From Prochlorococcus sp. AG-363-B04 (GTDB lineage Bacteria > Cyanobacteriota > Cyanobacteriia > PCC-6307 > Cyanobiaceae): DNA of 64,000 nt. Below are positions 1 through 9,425 of the stretch, piece by piece (position 1 is the stretch's first letter; every line of letters begins with the position of its first letter). A program made the translations under genes and the position numbers. The notes under the pieces are model-generated. The model was not told the origin of the DNA and ran no database searches. It worked only from the letters and a program-made list of their open reading frames with translations. The DNA is taken from positions 1-64,000 of the forward strand of contig QCFC01000008.1 of assembly GCA_003278465.1 (NCBI GenBank). Direction: 5' to 3'.

Positions 1-70
1 TCTTGAGGCGGCTAGTAAGGAATTCACTGGAGATTGGCGTTTTAATCTTGGTGTTGGCTGGAAGTTTTAG
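1..70 (+). CDS. bamA: BamA/Omp85 outer-membrane assembly protein, C-terminal end only
   Basis: Only the last 22 or so codons of this gene lie in the window, ending in TAG at 68-70. The visible peptide finishes with Gly-Val-Gly-Trp-Lys-Phe. A terminal aromatic residue on a last beta strand is the usual end of BamA/Omp85 barrels, and bamA upstream of lpxC-fabZ-lpxA-lpxB is a common order. The stop codon shares its G with the GTG start of lpxC, so the two genes are translationally linked. Identification rests on about 22 residues and on context. Confidence 0.6.
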   Translation, partial: LEAASKEFTGDWRFNLGVGWKF

Positions 71-927
71 TGTCCAATTGGCCCTGTAACTACGAGGATT
101 CATGGACCATTTCCGGAGTCGTTTCCCGGAAGGGAATTGGTCTGCATACTGGCGAGATGGCCGAAGTCCATTTGCTGCCTTCCCGAAAGGCAGGGTTACA
201 TGTTTCGTGGGTAGATGATATTTATCCTCCTGTTACTTTGTCTCCTTGTCAGGTTCGACCTAGTCAGCTTTGTACAACTTTAGAAATAGGTCAACGTCGA
301 TTGTTGACTGTGGAACATTTACTTGCAGCTATTGCAGGTTGTGGAATTAGTCATTTGGAAATTCAAGTATTAGGTAATGAAATTCCATTGCTTGATGGAT
401 CTTCACAAGATTGGGTAAATGCAATTGCGGAAATAGGCCTTACTCAAGCAGAAACTCCTCGTATTAAGCCTCCTGAAGTGACCCAAGGGTTGTTATGTAA
501 TAGAGGTGAAGGTGTTATTACTGCAACTCCTTCAGAAAGGTTTAGCTTGATTGGTGTAATTGATTTCCCGCAAAAGGCTATTGGACGTCAAATCATGAAG
601 ATTGAACTAACGCCAGATAGTTTTGTCAAAGAGATTGCTCCTGCAAGGACCTTTGGATTCCTTGATCAAGTTGAAGAATTAAGAGCGGCTGGATTGATAA
701 AAGGAGGATGCCTTGAGAATGCATTGTTATGTGATGGTGATCAATGGCTTAATCCACCACTCAGATTCTCTAATGAACCAGTTCGCCATAAGCTTTTGGA
801 CCTTATAGGCGACTTGGCGCTTGTTGGTTTCCCAAAAGCACAAGTTCTGGTCTATAGGGGATCCCATGGTCTTCATACAGACCTGGCAAATGCTCTCTTC
901 AGTATCCCTTCTGTTTCCGGACCTTGA
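70..927 (+). CDS. lpxC: UDP-3-O-acyl-N-acetylglucosamine deacetylase LpxC
   Basis: LpxC is the zinc hydrolase that commits UDP-GlcNAc derivatives to lipid A synthesis by removing the N-acetyl group in the cytoplasm. The 285-residue protein is of near-normal length. Expected zinc ligands are visible: His83 in VEHLLAA and His240/Asp244 in [10 protein letters not shown]. His266 lies in the C-terminal GSHGLHTD segment where the family has its catalytic histidine. The LLDGSSQDW and PARTFGF motifs are also present. The GTG at 70 overlaps the upstream stop and gives the expected N-terminus. It heads the lpxC-fabZ-lpxA-lpxB group. Confidence 0.95.
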   Translation: MSNWPCNYEDSWTISGVVSRKGIGLHTGEMAEVHLLPSRKAGLHVSWVDDIYPPVTLSPCQVRPSQLCTTLEIGQRRLLTVEHLLAAIAGCGISHLEIQVLGNEIPLLDGSSQDWVNAIAEIGLTQAETPRIKPPEVTQGLLCNRGEGVITATPSERFSLIGVIDFPQKAIGRQIMKIELTPDSFVKEIAPARTFGFLDQVEELRAAGLIKGGCLENALLCDGDQWLNPPLRFSNEPVRHKLLDLIGDLALVGFPKAQVLVYRGSHGLHTDLANALFSIPSVSGP

Positions 928-1385
928 CCTTGAAAGATTCTTTTTCTAATGCTGCTGTTCTAACTAGTGAGCAGATAATGGGTTTATTACCTCACAGGTA
1001 TCCATTTGCTCTCGTTGACCGAGTCGTTTTGCATGAGCCAGGCCATAGAGCTGTAGCAATTAAAAACGTAACACTCAATGAGCCTCAATTTCAGGGGCAT
1101 TTTCCGAATAGGCCTTTGATGCCAGGTGTTTTGATTGTTGAAGCGATGGCACAAGTAGGAGGGATAATTGTCACTCAAATGCCTGATTTGCCAAAGGGCT
1201 TATTTGTTTTTGCAGGAATTGATAATGTCCGTTTTAGACGTCCAGTAGTTCCTGGGGATCAGCTCAATATTAGTTGTGAGCTAGTTAGCTTGAAACGTAA
1301 ACGATTTGGAAAAGTTAAAGGGGAAGCGATGGTAGGAGATCAGTTAGTTTGTTCAGGTGAGTTGATGTTCTCTCTTGTGGATTAA
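924..1385 (+). CDS. fabZ: 3-hydroxyacyl-ACP dehydratase FabZ
   Basis: FabZ dehydrates beta-hydroxyacyl-ACP in fatty-acid elongation. It draws on the same hydroxyacyl-ACP pool that supplies lipid A, which explains its place between lpxC and lpxA. The single hotdog domain (153 aa) carries [11 protein letters not shown] near residues 24-34 and the active-site motif [10 protein letters not shown], with His59 and Glu73 as the expected catalytic pair. The start is a TTG that overlaps the lpxC stop by 4 bp (TTGA). A second in-frame TTG lies two codons later. Confidence 0.95.
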   Translation: MTLKDSFSNAAVLTSEQIMGLLPHRYPFALVDRVVLHEPGHRAVAIKNVTLNEPQFQGHFPNRPLMPGVLIVEAMAQVGGIIVTQMPDLPKGLFVFAGIDNVRFRRPVVPGDQLNISCELVSLKRKRFGKVKGEAMVGDQLVCSGELMFSLVD

Positions 1386-1390
1386 AGACC

Positions 1391-2236
1391 ATGAGTGAGT
1401 TACTCAATTCTTCAGTGAATATTTCAGAGGGTACAACTCAGATTCACCCTTCGGCAGTAGTTGATTCTCGTGCAGAAATCGATCAGGGTGTTGTGATTAG
1501 CCCAGGGGTAGTTATTGGACCTGAGGTGAAGATAGGTGCTCATACTTGGATAGGTCCTAATGCAGTACTTGACGGACGGACGACACTTGGTGCTGATAAT
1601 CGAGTGTTTCCTGGAGCCTGCTTAGGACTTGAGCCTCAGGACCTTAAATATCGAGGTGCACCTACTGAGGTTTTAATAGGAAATGGAAACACTATTAGAG
1701 AATTTGTGACTATTAATCGTGCAACAAATGAAGGGGAGAAAACAAAAATTGGTGATGGGAATTTAATAATGGCTTATTGTCACTTAGGACATAATTGTGA
1801 ATTAGGTAATGGAATTGTTATGTCTAATGGGATTCAAGTTGCTGGTCATGTTGTTATTGAAGACAAAGCTGTAATTGGAGGTTGTCTTGGGATTCATCAA
1901 TTTGTTCAGATTGGTCGTATGGCAATGATTGGAGGAATGACTCGTGTCGAAAGAGATGTGCCGCCTTATTGCTTGGCAGAAGGTCATCCGGGTAGATTGC
2001 GAGGCCTTAATCGCGTTGGATTAAGGCGCAGTGGGTTAGAGAATAATCATGGTGGTGAACTTCGTCAGCTACAGGATATTTGGACATTGCTTTTTAGATC
2101 TGAGCATGTTATCGAGGAGGGGATTAAGTTGGCACAAACTCAACAATTAATGCCCGCTGCTAATTATTTGTGTGAATTTGTTCAGCACTCTATTAAGAAA
2201 GGGCGAAGAGGACCGATGCCTACGGTTATTGTTTAG
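1391..2236 (+). CDS. lpxA: Acyl-ACP--UDP-N-acetylglucosamine O-acyltransferase LpxA
   Basis: LpxA transfers a 3-hydroxyacyl chain from ACP to the 3-OH of UDP-GlcNAc, the first step of lipid A synthesis. The first two thirds of the 281 residues form a left-handed beta helix of hexapeptide repeats (I/V-G-x4 pattern, starting with IHPSAVV). The LGHNCELGN segment holds the expected active-site histidine. A helical C-terminal domain follows. The ATG lies 5 bp after fabZ. The family also contains LpxD-like acyltransferases, but the C-terminal domain and the operon position favour LpxA. Confidence 0.94.
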   Translation: MSELLNSSVNISEGTTQIHPSAVVDSRAEIDQGVVISPGVVIGPEVKIGAHTWIGPNAVLDGRTTLGADNRVFPGACLGLEPQDLKYRGAPTEVLIGNGNTIREFVTINRATNEGEKTKIGDGNLIMAYCHLGHNCELGNGIVMSNGIQVAGHVVIEDKAVIGGCLGIHQFVQIGRMAMIGGMTRVERDVPPYCLAEGHPGRLRGLNRVGLRRSGLENNHGGELRQLQDIWTLLFRSEHVIEEGIKLAQTQQLMPAANYLCEFVQHSIKKGRRGPMPTVIV

Positions 2237-2241
2237 ATCTT

Positions 2242-3420
2242 ATGGTGAGATTGCTAATTAGTACTGGAGAAGTATCTGGGGATTTGCAAGGAAGTTTGTT
2301 GGTTAAGGCTTTATTTAATGAGGCTAAACGTCGTTCATTAGATCTCGAAGTGATTGCATTAGGAGGCCCTCGAATGAAGGCTGCTGGAGCAAAGTTAATT
2401 GCAGATACTGCACCAATGGGGGCAATAGGTCTTTGGGAAGCAATACCTTTAGTTGTCCCTACATTGATGGTTCAATTTACTTTGAACAATTTCTTGAAGG
2501 AGTTTCCACCTGATGGAGTTGTTCTTATTGATTACATGGGACCTAATATTCGTCTTGGAAATAAGTTGAGATATTTGTTTCCAAATTTGCCAATTATTTA
2601 TTACATAGCACCTCAAGAATGGGCTTGGCGATTAGGGGATGGCGGGACAACTGATTTGATTGGTTTTACCGATAGAATTCTTGCAATTTTCAAAGCTGAA
2701 GCAAGTTTTTATTCAGAGAGAGGGGGCCAAGTTAGTTGGATTGGGCATCCTATGTTGGATACTTTGAAAGTCGTTCCTGATCGCGAGCAGGCTTTTAATC
2801 GGTTAGGACTTGATCAAAATTGCCCACTTCTTTTGCTGTTGCCAGCGTCTCGCAAGCAAGAGCTTAGATATTTAATGCCAACCCTTGCTAAAGCAGCTGC
2901 TTTACTTCAGAGAAGGAATAGCTCGATTCAGGTTTTAGTGCCAGCAGGGTTGGCAAACTTTGAAAAGCCTCTTAAGAAGTTGTTGGATTTAGAAAGAGTT
3001 AAGGGAAGAATAATTCCCGCTGATGAAGTTGATTCTCTTAAACCATATTTATTTGCTGCAGCTGACCTTGCATTAGGAAAATCGGGGACTATTAATATGG
3101 AACTAGCATTATACGGAGTTCCTCAGATTGTTGGCTATCGAGTTAGTAGGATCACAGCTTTTCTTGCAAGAAGAATTCTTCAGTTCAATGTAGATCATAT
3201 ATCTCCTGTTAATCTATTACTAAATCAACGATTAGTTCCAGAATTGGTACAAGACGAATTTACTCCTTCAGCCTTAGAAAAATTATCTATTCCATTGTTG
3301 GAAAATCCCACAATTCGCTCAAAAATGCTTTCGGGTTATGATCTTATGCGCAGTGAACTAGGAATACCTGGTGTTACTAATAGAGCTGCTAAAGAGATCC
3401 TTGATTTAATGCAGTCATGA
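2242..3420 (+). CDS. lpxB: Lipid-A-disaccharide synthase LpxB
   Basis: LpxB (glycosyltransferase family 19) joins UDP-diacylglucosamine to lipid X to form the disaccharide. The 392-residue protein begins with the typical [12 protein letters not shown] segment. It also has [10 protein letters not shown] near residues 130-140, WIGHPMLD, and the C-terminal [23 protein letters not shown] donor-binding region. All are family hallmarks. It sits 5 bp after lpxA and overlaps msrA by 4 bp. No lpxH, lpxK or Kdo-transfer gene is in the window. Confidence 0.94.
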   Translation: MVRLLISTGEVSGDLQGSLLVKALFNEAKRRSLDLEVIALGGPRMKAAGAKLIADTAPMGAIGLWEAIPLVVPTLMVQFTLNNFLKEFPPDGVVLIDYMGPNIRLGNKLRYLFPNLPIIYYIAPQEWAWRLGDGGTTDLIGFTDRILAIFKAEASFYSERGGQVSWIGHPMLDTLKVVPDREQAFNRLGLDQNCPLLLLLPASRKQELRYLMPTLAKAAALLQRRNSSIQVLVPAGLANFEKPLKKLLDLERVKGRIIPADEVDSLKPYLFAAADLALGKSGTINMELALYGVPQIVGYRVSRITAFLARRILQFNVDHISPVNLLLNQRLVPELVQDEFTPSALEKLSIPLLENPTIRSKMLSGYDLMRSELGIPGVTNRAAKEILDLMQS

Positions 3421-4046
3421 ATTACCTTTCTAAGAAAATTGGTATTGCCTTAACCTTATTTTCCTTGTTAATTAACTTATGCCTTTCTTCAGTAACTATT
3501 GCTGCATCTCAAGAAGAAGCAATTCTTGCTGGAGGTTGCTTTTGGTGCCTAGAGCATGACCTAGAGGGTCTTCCTGGAGTGATTTCAGTGCAAAGTGGTT
3601 ATACAGGTGGTGAGCTGCAAAATCCCACTTACGAGAATCACAAAGGTCATCAGGAAGCAGTTTTGGTGAAATTTGACCCTGAATTAATTAGTTATGAGTC
3701 ATTGTTGAGAAGCTACTTTCGTAATGTTGATCCTTTTGATGGGAAAGGTCAGTTTTGCGATAAGGGAGATTCTTATAGACCTGTAATTTTTCCTAAAGGA
3801 GAAGATCAGCAAAGAGTTGCGATTGATAGCGTTGGCAAAGCCGCTGAAGAATTAAATAAAACAAAAAAATCTATCAAGGTTGATATAAAGCAGTTTGATC
3901 AATTTTGGCTCGCAGAGGAATACCATCAAAATTTCGCAGAGTTAAATAATCTTAAATATTCTTTTTATCGTTTTGCCTGCGGCAGAGACCAAAGATTGGA
4001 CGAGGTTTGGGGGCAGAGATCAAGAACAGACGGGCAATGGGAGTAA
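3417..4046 (+). CDS. msrA: Peptide-methionine (S)-S-oxide reductase MsrA with an N-terminal export signal
   Basis: MsrA reduces methionine-S-sulfoxide in oxidised proteins. The catalytic motif GGCFWC is present with the nucleophile at Cys41. A Tyr-rich GYTGG and a [14 protein letters not shown] segment follow, as in the family. Residues 1-30 are a lysine-containing start, a hydrophobic stretch and an Ala-rich end, which reads as a signal peptide. This copy therefore probably acts in the periplasm or thylakoid lumen. The ATG overlaps the lpxB stop (ATGA), so it is cotranscribed with the lipid A genes. The signal peptide call is by eye. Confidence 0.92.
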   Translation: MNYLSKKIGIALTLFSLLINLCLSSVTIAASQEEAILAGGCFWCLEHDLEGLPGVISVQSGYTGGELQNPTYENHKGHQEAVLVKFDPELISYESLLRSYFRNVDPFDGKGQFCDKGDSYRPVIFPKGEDQQRVAIDSVGKAAEELNKTKKSIKVDIKQFDQFWLAEEYHQNFAELNNLKYSFYRFACGRDQRLDEVWGQRSRTDGQWE

Positions 4047-4174
4047 AACCGCTTCAAATATAAAGAGAATATAAATAATTTCAACTCATTATTTCTGTTG
4101 AAAATGCGGATTTCCACCTATCCCCTTTGGCGAAAAATTTAGTACCATCAATCGAAGAAATGTGGAGGGTATGT

Positions 4175-4387
4175 ATGTATCTGCTGACCGTTAAAGATGG
4201 ACTAGTGACTCGTCATATTGGTCCTTATGCTTCCCCTAAGCTTGCTTCTGATGATTTAGCAAGGGTTTTGGATTCATGTTCTAAAAGGGCTAGGTGGCAA
4301 ATTCATGCTTTAGAAAGTCCTAAAGCAATTTCTTTTTCAGATCGCTTGAACGCTAGAGGTCAAGCTTTTTCTGCTGCAGCGTCCTAA
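4175..4387 (+). CDS. Small conserved-looking protein of unknown function (70 aa)
   Basis: This 70-residue soluble protein has no motif I recognise. It is rich in Ala, Ser and Arg towards the C-terminus (FSDRLNARGQAFSAAAS). The ATG at 4175 is preceded at a good distance by GGAGGG, so I prefer it over a TTG at 4127 that would add 16 residues without a ribosome site. It lies between msrA and the convergent pepA, alone on its strand. Coding bias and the ribosome site support a real gene; its function is unknown. Confidence 0.65.
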   Translation: MYLLTVKDGLVTRHIGPYASPKLASDDLARVLDSCSKRARWQIHALESPKAISFSDRLNARGQAFSAAAS

Positions 4388-4458
4388 AAAGATTTAAATT
4401 CCTTGGGATTTTCTTTTTGAGTACCGAATAAGACTTACAAATAAATTTTTTCTTTGAA

Positions 4459-5943
4459 TTACTTGAATTGAAGAGATAATTTTAAAATCCAATTAACTAG
4501 TGTTCTAACTCCGTATCCAGTTGCTCCTGCAGGATTAAGACCTTTATCTTTTTCGGTCCATACAGTACCTGCAATATCTATATGAGCCCAAGAGATTGAT
4601 TCTTCGACAAATTCTTTGAGAAATAGTGCTGCAGTAATTGATCCTCCTGCCCTTGGACCAGTATTTTTTATATCTGCAAGTAATGATTTGAGTCCTTCTT
4701 TATAGGAATCTTGAAGTGGCATCCTCCAAATACCTTCCCCTGCATCAGCAGCAGCAGTTGTTAAATCGTCAGCAAGCTGATCATCTTCAGTCCATAGGCC
4801 TGCTATTTCTTCTCCAAGTGCTATTACGCAAGCGCCAGTAAGAGTGGCAAGATCAACGATTTTATCTGGCTTTAGTTCACATGCGTAAACCAAAGCATCT
4901 GCAAGTGTTAGCCGCCCTTCTGCATCCGTGTTATTGATTTCTATGGTTTTTCCATTAGATGCCTTGACAATGTCTCCGGGATGTACGGCTGATCCATTGA
5001 TCATGTTTTCACAAGCAGCAATGATGAAATGAATTTCGATCCCTGCTGGTTTAAGTTCAGCAATGGCCCTTGCTGTGCCAAGAACTGCTGCACTGCCTCC
5101 CATGTCAAATTTCATCATGTCAATTTGCGCTGCGCCTACTTTTAAGTTGTATCCCCCAGAATCGAAGGTGAGACCTTTCCCTATGAGTGCAAGACGTTGT
5201 TTAACTGCTCCTTTTGGTTTGTACACAAGATGAATGAATCTTGGTGCTAGGTCTGATCCTTGGCTTACAGCAAGAAATGCACCCATACCTTTCTCGGCAC
5301 ATTCAGATTTATCAAGAATTTTCACTTCAAGTGAATGATTTTCGGCTATTTTCTTAGCCTGATTGGCAAGTTCATTTGGGGTGAGGAAATTTGGGGGAGC
5401 ACCTACCAGCTCTCTTGCTAACTCGACCCCTTCACAAGTTGGGTGAACTTCTTGGAGAATTTGGTTAGTTGATTCTGGAAAATTTATAAGTTCAACGTTT
5501 TCTGGAAAAATTGAGGGTTCCGGAGTTTTGCGAAATCGAAGATCTTTGAAACGTGATAGTCGTAATGCTTCTGCAACGGCCTTAACAGCTGCATTCGAAT
5601 CAAAGCATTCCCAAGGAAAGTCAATTCCTAAAACTCCATTATTCCCAAGAGTTTCTTTCGTTACGGCTGAGGTCGCTTTCCTAAGTTCATTGAGCACAAG
5701 ATTGTTTGATTCCCCAAGCCCAATTAGTATGAGCTTTTTGAAAGGGCCATGGAATAGTTGAAAGCTTAGGATCTCTCCAGATTTTGCATTGAAAGCCTTG
5801 TTTTTGAGGCTTTCTGATAAAGATTCTCCAATACGTCTTTCTAGTTGATTTAGTTTCTGCTCTAAGGCTCCTTCTATTAGACCAATAATTAATGAAGTGC
5901 CTTCCCAACTCTGCAAGGTATCAGTAGTAGTTGAGACTTTCAT
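4459..5943 (-). CDS. pepA: Leucyl aminopeptidase (cytosol aminopeptidase, M17 family)
   Basis: PepA removes N-terminal residues, preferably Leu, from peptides. It works as a hexamer with two metal ions per subunit. The 494-residue protein has the poorly conserved N-terminal domain and then the M17 catalytic domain. GKGLTFDSGGYNLK carries metal and catalytic lysine positions, and the signature NTDAEGRL lies in the middle of the C-terminal half. Length and motifs are normal. The gene is followed by the small convergent unknown gene. Upstream, 39 bp away, is the GIY-YIG-like gene on the same strand. Some PepA proteins also bind DNA, but nothing in this sequence shows that. Confidence 0.96.
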   Translation of the reverse strand: MKVSTTTDTLQSWEGTSLIIGLIEGALEQKLNQLERRIGESLSESLKNKAFNAKSGEILSFQLFHGPFKKLILIGLGESNNLVLNELRKATSAVTKETLGNNGVLGIDFPWECFDSNAAVKAVAEALRLSRFKDLRFRKTPEPSIFPENVELINFPESTNQILQEVHPTCEGVELARELVGAPPNFLTPNELANQAKKIAENHSLEVKILDKSECAEKGMGAFLAVSQGSDLAPRFIHLVYKPKGAVKQRLALIGKGLTFDSGGYNLKVGAAQIDMMKFDMGGSAAVLGTARAIAELKPAGIEIHFIIAACENMINGSAVHPGDIVKASNGKTIEINNTDAEGRLTLADALVYACELKPDKIVDLATLTGACVIALGEEIAGLWTEDDQLADDLTTAAADAGEGIWRMPLQDSYKEGLKSLLADIKNTGPRAGGSITAALFLKEFVEESISWAHIDIAGTVWTEKDKGLNPAGATGYGVRTLVNWILKLSLQFK

Positions 5944-5982
5944 TGAGAGGATTAAAGCTTTGCGTGATGATAGCTAGGATTC

Positions 5983-6579
5983 TTAGATAATTTCATTTGT
6001 AAAAGGAGTATTCCAGCGAGTTCTTGTTTCTTTGTTAAAAGGCGGAAGCCAGCGTTGGATGAGTGCCTGTTCTAATTCCCTTCTGGCTTTTGTCTCACAG
6101 GGTACGTCTGTCCAGAACCGAATACTTAGCTGTTTATTAAGACCAACGTTTGCTAGTGCATCGGAATAAGAAGATAAATATGCTTTACAGTCGTGATTTC
6201 CTTTCCATCTTCTTTCTGCAGCTACAGTTTCTCCTATATAAAGTAATAAAGGATTTATTAGAATTTTAGGTTTATCCATTACTAGGTAAATTGCTGGCCC
6301 CTTATGAGGCATAGAGGGTAAGCGCCAAAAGCTAAGAGGGAGAGGCTTCAATTTCAGAGGATCAAATTGATTTTGTACAGCAGAGTAATTTGTATTGAAA
6401 AATGTACTTTGTTTTATTAAATCAGGTTCATTTCCAAAGAGGTTTGCCTGGAATTCATGAAGGCGAAATTGCCAGTTCAGTAATACTTTTCTACTGATTT
6501 TGAATTCTCTAGGGGGAGTTTTACCATTTTGTAAAACATTGGTATCAAATAATTGCCCTTGAGACCCTGAAGTTTTCAT
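5983..6579 (-). CDS. GIY-YIG nuclease-like protein
   Basis: The C-terminal half resembles a GIY-YIG fold. AIYLVMDKPKILINPLLLYIGE fits the paired motif with GxY replaced by IYL and YIG kept as LLYIGET. A conserved Arg follows in ERRWKGNH, and a Glu lies in RRELEQALIQRWLPPFNKE. The N-terminal 80 residues are unassigned. I chose the ATG at 6579, 7 bp after the upstream gene. An upstream start would overlap that gene by 56 bp. Its coupling to a helix-hairpin-helix protein suggests a DNA-processing or repair role. Catalytic activity is not established. Confidence 0.72.
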   Translation of the reverse strand: MKTSGSQGQLFDTNVLQNGKTPPREFKISRKVLLNWQFRLHEFQANLFGNEPDLIKQSTFFNTNYSAVQNQFDPLKLKPLPLSFWRLPSMPHKGPAIYLVMDKPKILINPLLLYIGETVAAERRWKGNHDCKAYLSSYSDALANVGLNKQLSIRFWTDVPCETKARRELEQALIQRWLPPFNKETRTRWNTPFTNEII

Positions 6580-6586
6580 GGTTTCA

Positions 6587-7201
6587 TCAAGCCGGAGGAA
6601 GTATTGGTCCTGATCGTTTTGCACCGAAGCGAACATTGCCAATTAAGTTTTCAATAGCAGATGCAGGTAGTGTTAACCTCTCTTGAAGGTCAGCCAGGTT
6701 TTTAAAGGGAAGTCTCTGACGTTCTTTGAAAAATCTATCAAGACGCTCCTTAGGCCATTTTAGAGTGGTTTTAATCATTTCAGGAGTGGCTGAATTCAAG
6801 TCAATTAATTGGATTGGCGGTAGAACAGGCTTATTTCCATACCATTGAAAGATGAGATGAGGGCTCCATTCCCTAGAGAGATTAGAAGGCAATTCTAATA
6901 ATTGAAAAAGATCATCAGGCCCACTAAGTTGAACCCCACCTCGTTGCAGTCGGATTAGTAGTTCAACCATTTCATCAGTGCAACCTGGTAATTTTTTCCA
7001 GTCGTTGGCATTGGCTCTATTGACATCTACAAAGTAGTTGACTTTGGTTTCTTGTAATTTCCTTTGAAGTCCTCTGAACTCTTTTTCAATTAATTCAAAC
7101 TTGTGTGATCTGTTTGTATGTTTTTTGATTTTAGCTGGTAGCTGACCAGTTACTTTGAGGATTTGTCGAGCTAGAGGGTCTAACCAGTGCCCCCGGACCA
7201 T
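6587..7201 (-). CDS. Tandem helix-hairpin-helix (ComEA-like) domain protein
   Basis: Two regions look like ComEA-type helix-hairpin-helix elements. The first begins VDVNRANANDWKKLPGC near residue 60. The second begins LIDLNSATPEMIKTTLKWP near residue 135. Both have the Asn/Ala-x-x-x-x-L-pattern of non-specific DNA-binding HhH modules. The N-terminal 50 residues are basic. There is no signal peptide or membrane anchor, so it is not a classical ComEA competence receptor. It is the first gene of a two-gene unit with the GIY-YIG-like protein, which suggests joint action on DNA. The ATG at 7201 gives 204 aa. Confidence 0.72.
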   Translation of the reverse strand: MVRGHWLDPLARQILKVTGQLPAKIKKHTNRSHKFELIEKEFRGLQRKLQETKVNYFVDVNRANANDWKKLPGCTDEMVELLIRLQRGGVQLSGPDDLFQLLELPSNLSREWSPHLIFQWYGNKPVLPPIQLIDLNSATPEMIKTTLKWPKERLDRFFKERQRLPFKNLADLQERLTLPASAIENLIGNVRFGAKRSGPILPPA

Positions 7202-7337
7202 ATCAAGAAAAACAGCTTAAAAAGAGATTAACGAGCTCTGAAACTTTGGGTTACTGTCGTAGTGTCAGTAAAAGAAGCAGCATGTCACACGTGATTTGTA
7301 GAAATTATCTTTTAATGGGCTTTTCATGAGGAAAGCT

Positions 7338-7604
7338 TTAATTAAATATATTGTCTGGCTTACAGCAGGCAAATATAGGCTTGTTTTTCTCGGCCTCACC
7401 AAATTTGTTGAATTCAGTGCCAATTTGATGGCAAATGACTTGGTTATTATTTAAGCGAGCCATGAATTGATCTATTGCTTTTTTTTGATGAACTTCTTTG
7501 GCTCCATACTTGATCTGACATATTTGAACATTAGCCAAGAGATTAATTGGGATCAGGAGGGAGGAAAAACCTGTTATTAGATTTGAAATTGATGAAATAT
7601 TCAT
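7338..7604 (-). CDS. Small exported protein of unknown function
   Basis: The 88-residue product starts with a hydrophobic stretch ending LLIPINLLANVQ, which looks like a signal peptide cut near residue 25. The mature part of about 63 residues has four Cys, including a CC pair near the end, so disulfides are possible outside the cytoplasm. I recognise no family. It stands alone between the HhH gene and the asparagine-synthetase-like gene, with more than 100 bp of AT-rich DNA on each side. It is a plausible gene because of the signal-like start, but support is modest. Confidence 0.5.
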   Translation of the reverse strand: MNISSISNLITGFSSLLIPINLLANVQICQIKYGAKEVHQKKAIDQFMARLNNNQVICHQIGTEFNKFGEAEKNKPIFACCKPDNIFN

Positions 7605-7712
7605 CTTATAATAAAAAAACTATGTTAATTTATTCATTAAGGATCTATATTTAATATAGTTCTAAAATAGAGTTTTGCCAACTTTTTGAGTCACATTTGC
7701 GAGCTTGATTAA

Positions 7713-9425
7713 CTAGGATCTCTTCTTGTAAGGTTCGATACCTATAGAATGCATTGCGAACCATTCTCTTAATTCAAGTATATGAAGTTCTAATTTCGAT
7801 TGCGACTCTGGCCATTTAATAAGACGCTCTAAGCTTTCGTCTATAGGAGTCTTCTCTATATTGGCATGGGCCCATAGCCCTGATGGGGATGACCAACCAG
7901 ACTTCTTTTTGTTGATTATATAATCAGGAAGTATTCCTTTGAGAGATTTTCGGGCTATATATTTATATTGGCAATCTGAAAATCTTTTTGGGTTTAGATT
8001 CTTAATTTTTATTTTACTAGATATTCCCATTACATAATAATATAATTCTTTATTTAGCAATGGGAATCTACCTTCCATTCCATAATAAGAACCGAATCTG
8101 TCATTCCTAGACATAAATTCATCACTTACGTGTGTTAACATTTCAATTGCAAGACAGTTATTAAAAAAGTCACTTCCAAATATTTGTGTTGGGAACCAGG
8201 ACTTCATATAATCAACATAGCTTGATTTGGAAATGAGATTTGTTGGTTCATCGATTAACCTAATCCTCAGGTCTTTTCTGATGCTCTTTCCCTCATAAAA
8301 ACAACTAAAGGGACAAGTTCCACGATCACCTAGATAGTTTGTGTGCACATTATATCCGCTATACATTTCATCCCCACCATCGCCAGAGTAAGTGATAATT
8401 GTTCCTTTTTCCCTCATGTATTTATTAGCTAGAAAGTAGGCCGGGTGATGCTTAAACAAGGTTGGTAATTCTAATGCTTTTACTGTCTCTCGAATATTAG
8501 TAATAAATTTATCATATTTGATTGTTAGAGTTTCATGTGAAAGATTATAGTCTTTAGCTAACCTTTCAGCATGCATTGCATCTTCATTTATCTTCTTTAG
8601 ATAGTGAGATTTACGATGTTCTAAATGGCAAGCTTCAAACTTAGTTGAGTAGGTTCTTTTCTCGCCTAAAAAATGGAGAATAGATCCACTATCTAGCCCT
8701 CCTGAAAGAAAGATTCCTCGCTGTCTGGAGGTTTCTGAAGATGTTTTAACGGCTGCCTCGAGTTTGAAGAGAAATTGTTCCCGTGACCATTCAGTTTGCT
8801 CAAAAGATTTTTTCCAGAGGGAAGAAGTTGAAGATTTATGTGTAGTAAGATTATAGTTAATAATTTCCCCTGGCACTAATTTATACACCCCTTCAAGAAT
8901 AGTTAGATAACCTGGAACATATCCAAACTGTCTGAGTAAACCAAATCCAAACTTATTAAGTCGATAGCTGTTAATATCAAGTGCGTGAGGTGATGATGAG
9001 AAAATAATATCTCCTTTAATAGCCCTGTAAAATAATGGTTTGATACCAAATCTATCACGACATAAAACAATATTTTTATTTTTATACCACGCGAATGCCC
9101 ACATCCCTTCGCATCTATCTAAAAAATCTAATCCATAATAGTAAAGTCCTTTAATTAGTAATTCCGTATCTACTGAACAATTCCATTCGTCAATTTGCTT
9201 CCAATTAAAGATCGCTCCATTAAATATAATAGCGCTCTCTTTATAAAGCATGGGCTGTTGAGACAAGTTTGGACTCCCCATGGTTGATAGCAGATTATGA
9301 CCTAATGTCACTACTCCGTTAGACCAAACATATGAGCCTTCTGGTCCTCTTCTCTTTGTATGCTTGTTCATGTTTGCAACCTTTTCCTTCTCCCCACCCC
9401 TTGTTATCCCATTAATTCCACACAT
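7713..9425 (-). CDS. Asparagine synthetase B-like glutamine amidotransferase
   Basis: The 570-residue protein has both modules of glutamine-hydrolysing asparagine synthetases. The N-terminal class II amidotransferase has nucleophile Cys2 in MCGINGI, RRGPEGS, FNGAIFNW and DTELLIKGL. The C-terminal synthetase has the PP-loop SGGLDSGS near residue 240, YSGDGGDEMYSGY and EGRFPLLNKEL. Such proteins make asparagine or amidate sugars and peptides in surface-polysaccharide or secondary pathways; the substrate here cannot be told. The gene is visibly AT-richer and more Asn/Lys/Ile-rich than its neighbours. It is an orphan, followed across its start by about 700 bp of non-coding DNA. This suggests acquisition or relaxed selection. 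Confidence 0.85.
   Translation of the reverse strand: MCGINGITRGGEKEKVANMNKHTKRRGPEGSYVWSNGVVTLGHNLLSTMGSPNLSQQPMLYKESAIIFNGAIFNWKQIDEWNCSVDTELLIKGLYYYGLDFLDRCEGMWAFAWYKNKNIVLCRDRFGIKPLFYRAIKGDIIFSSSPHALDINSYRLNKFGFGLLRQFGYVPGYLTILEGVYKLVPGEIINYNLTTHKSSTSSLWKKSFEQTEWSREQFLFKLEAAVKTSSETSRQRGIFLSGGLDSGSILHFLGEKRTYSTKFEACHLEHRKSHYLKKINEDAMHAERLAKDYNLSHETLTIKYDKFITNIRETVKALELPTLFKHHPAYFLANKYMREKGTIITYSGDGGDEMYSGYNVHTNYLGDRGTCPFSCFYEGKSIRKDLRIRLIDEPTNLISKSSYVDYMKSWFPTQIFGSDFFNNCLAIEMLTHVSDEFMSRNDRFGSYYGMEGRFPLLNKELYYYVMGISSKIKIKNLNPKRFSDCQYKYIARKSLKGILPDYIINKKKSGWSSPSGLWAHANIEKTPIDESLERLIKWPESQSKLELHILELREWFAMHSIGIEPYKKRS

Noticed and set aside
987-1178. 63-codon minus-strand frame inside fabZ
   Set aside because: It lies entirely within fabZ, which has clear catalytic motifs. 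No ribosome site or family was seen.
4394-4412. Weak hairpin AAATTCC...GGGATTT after the 70-aa gene
   Set aside because: Stem is short with a G-T pair and the T tract is poor. It may help end the transcript but is not strong enough to list.
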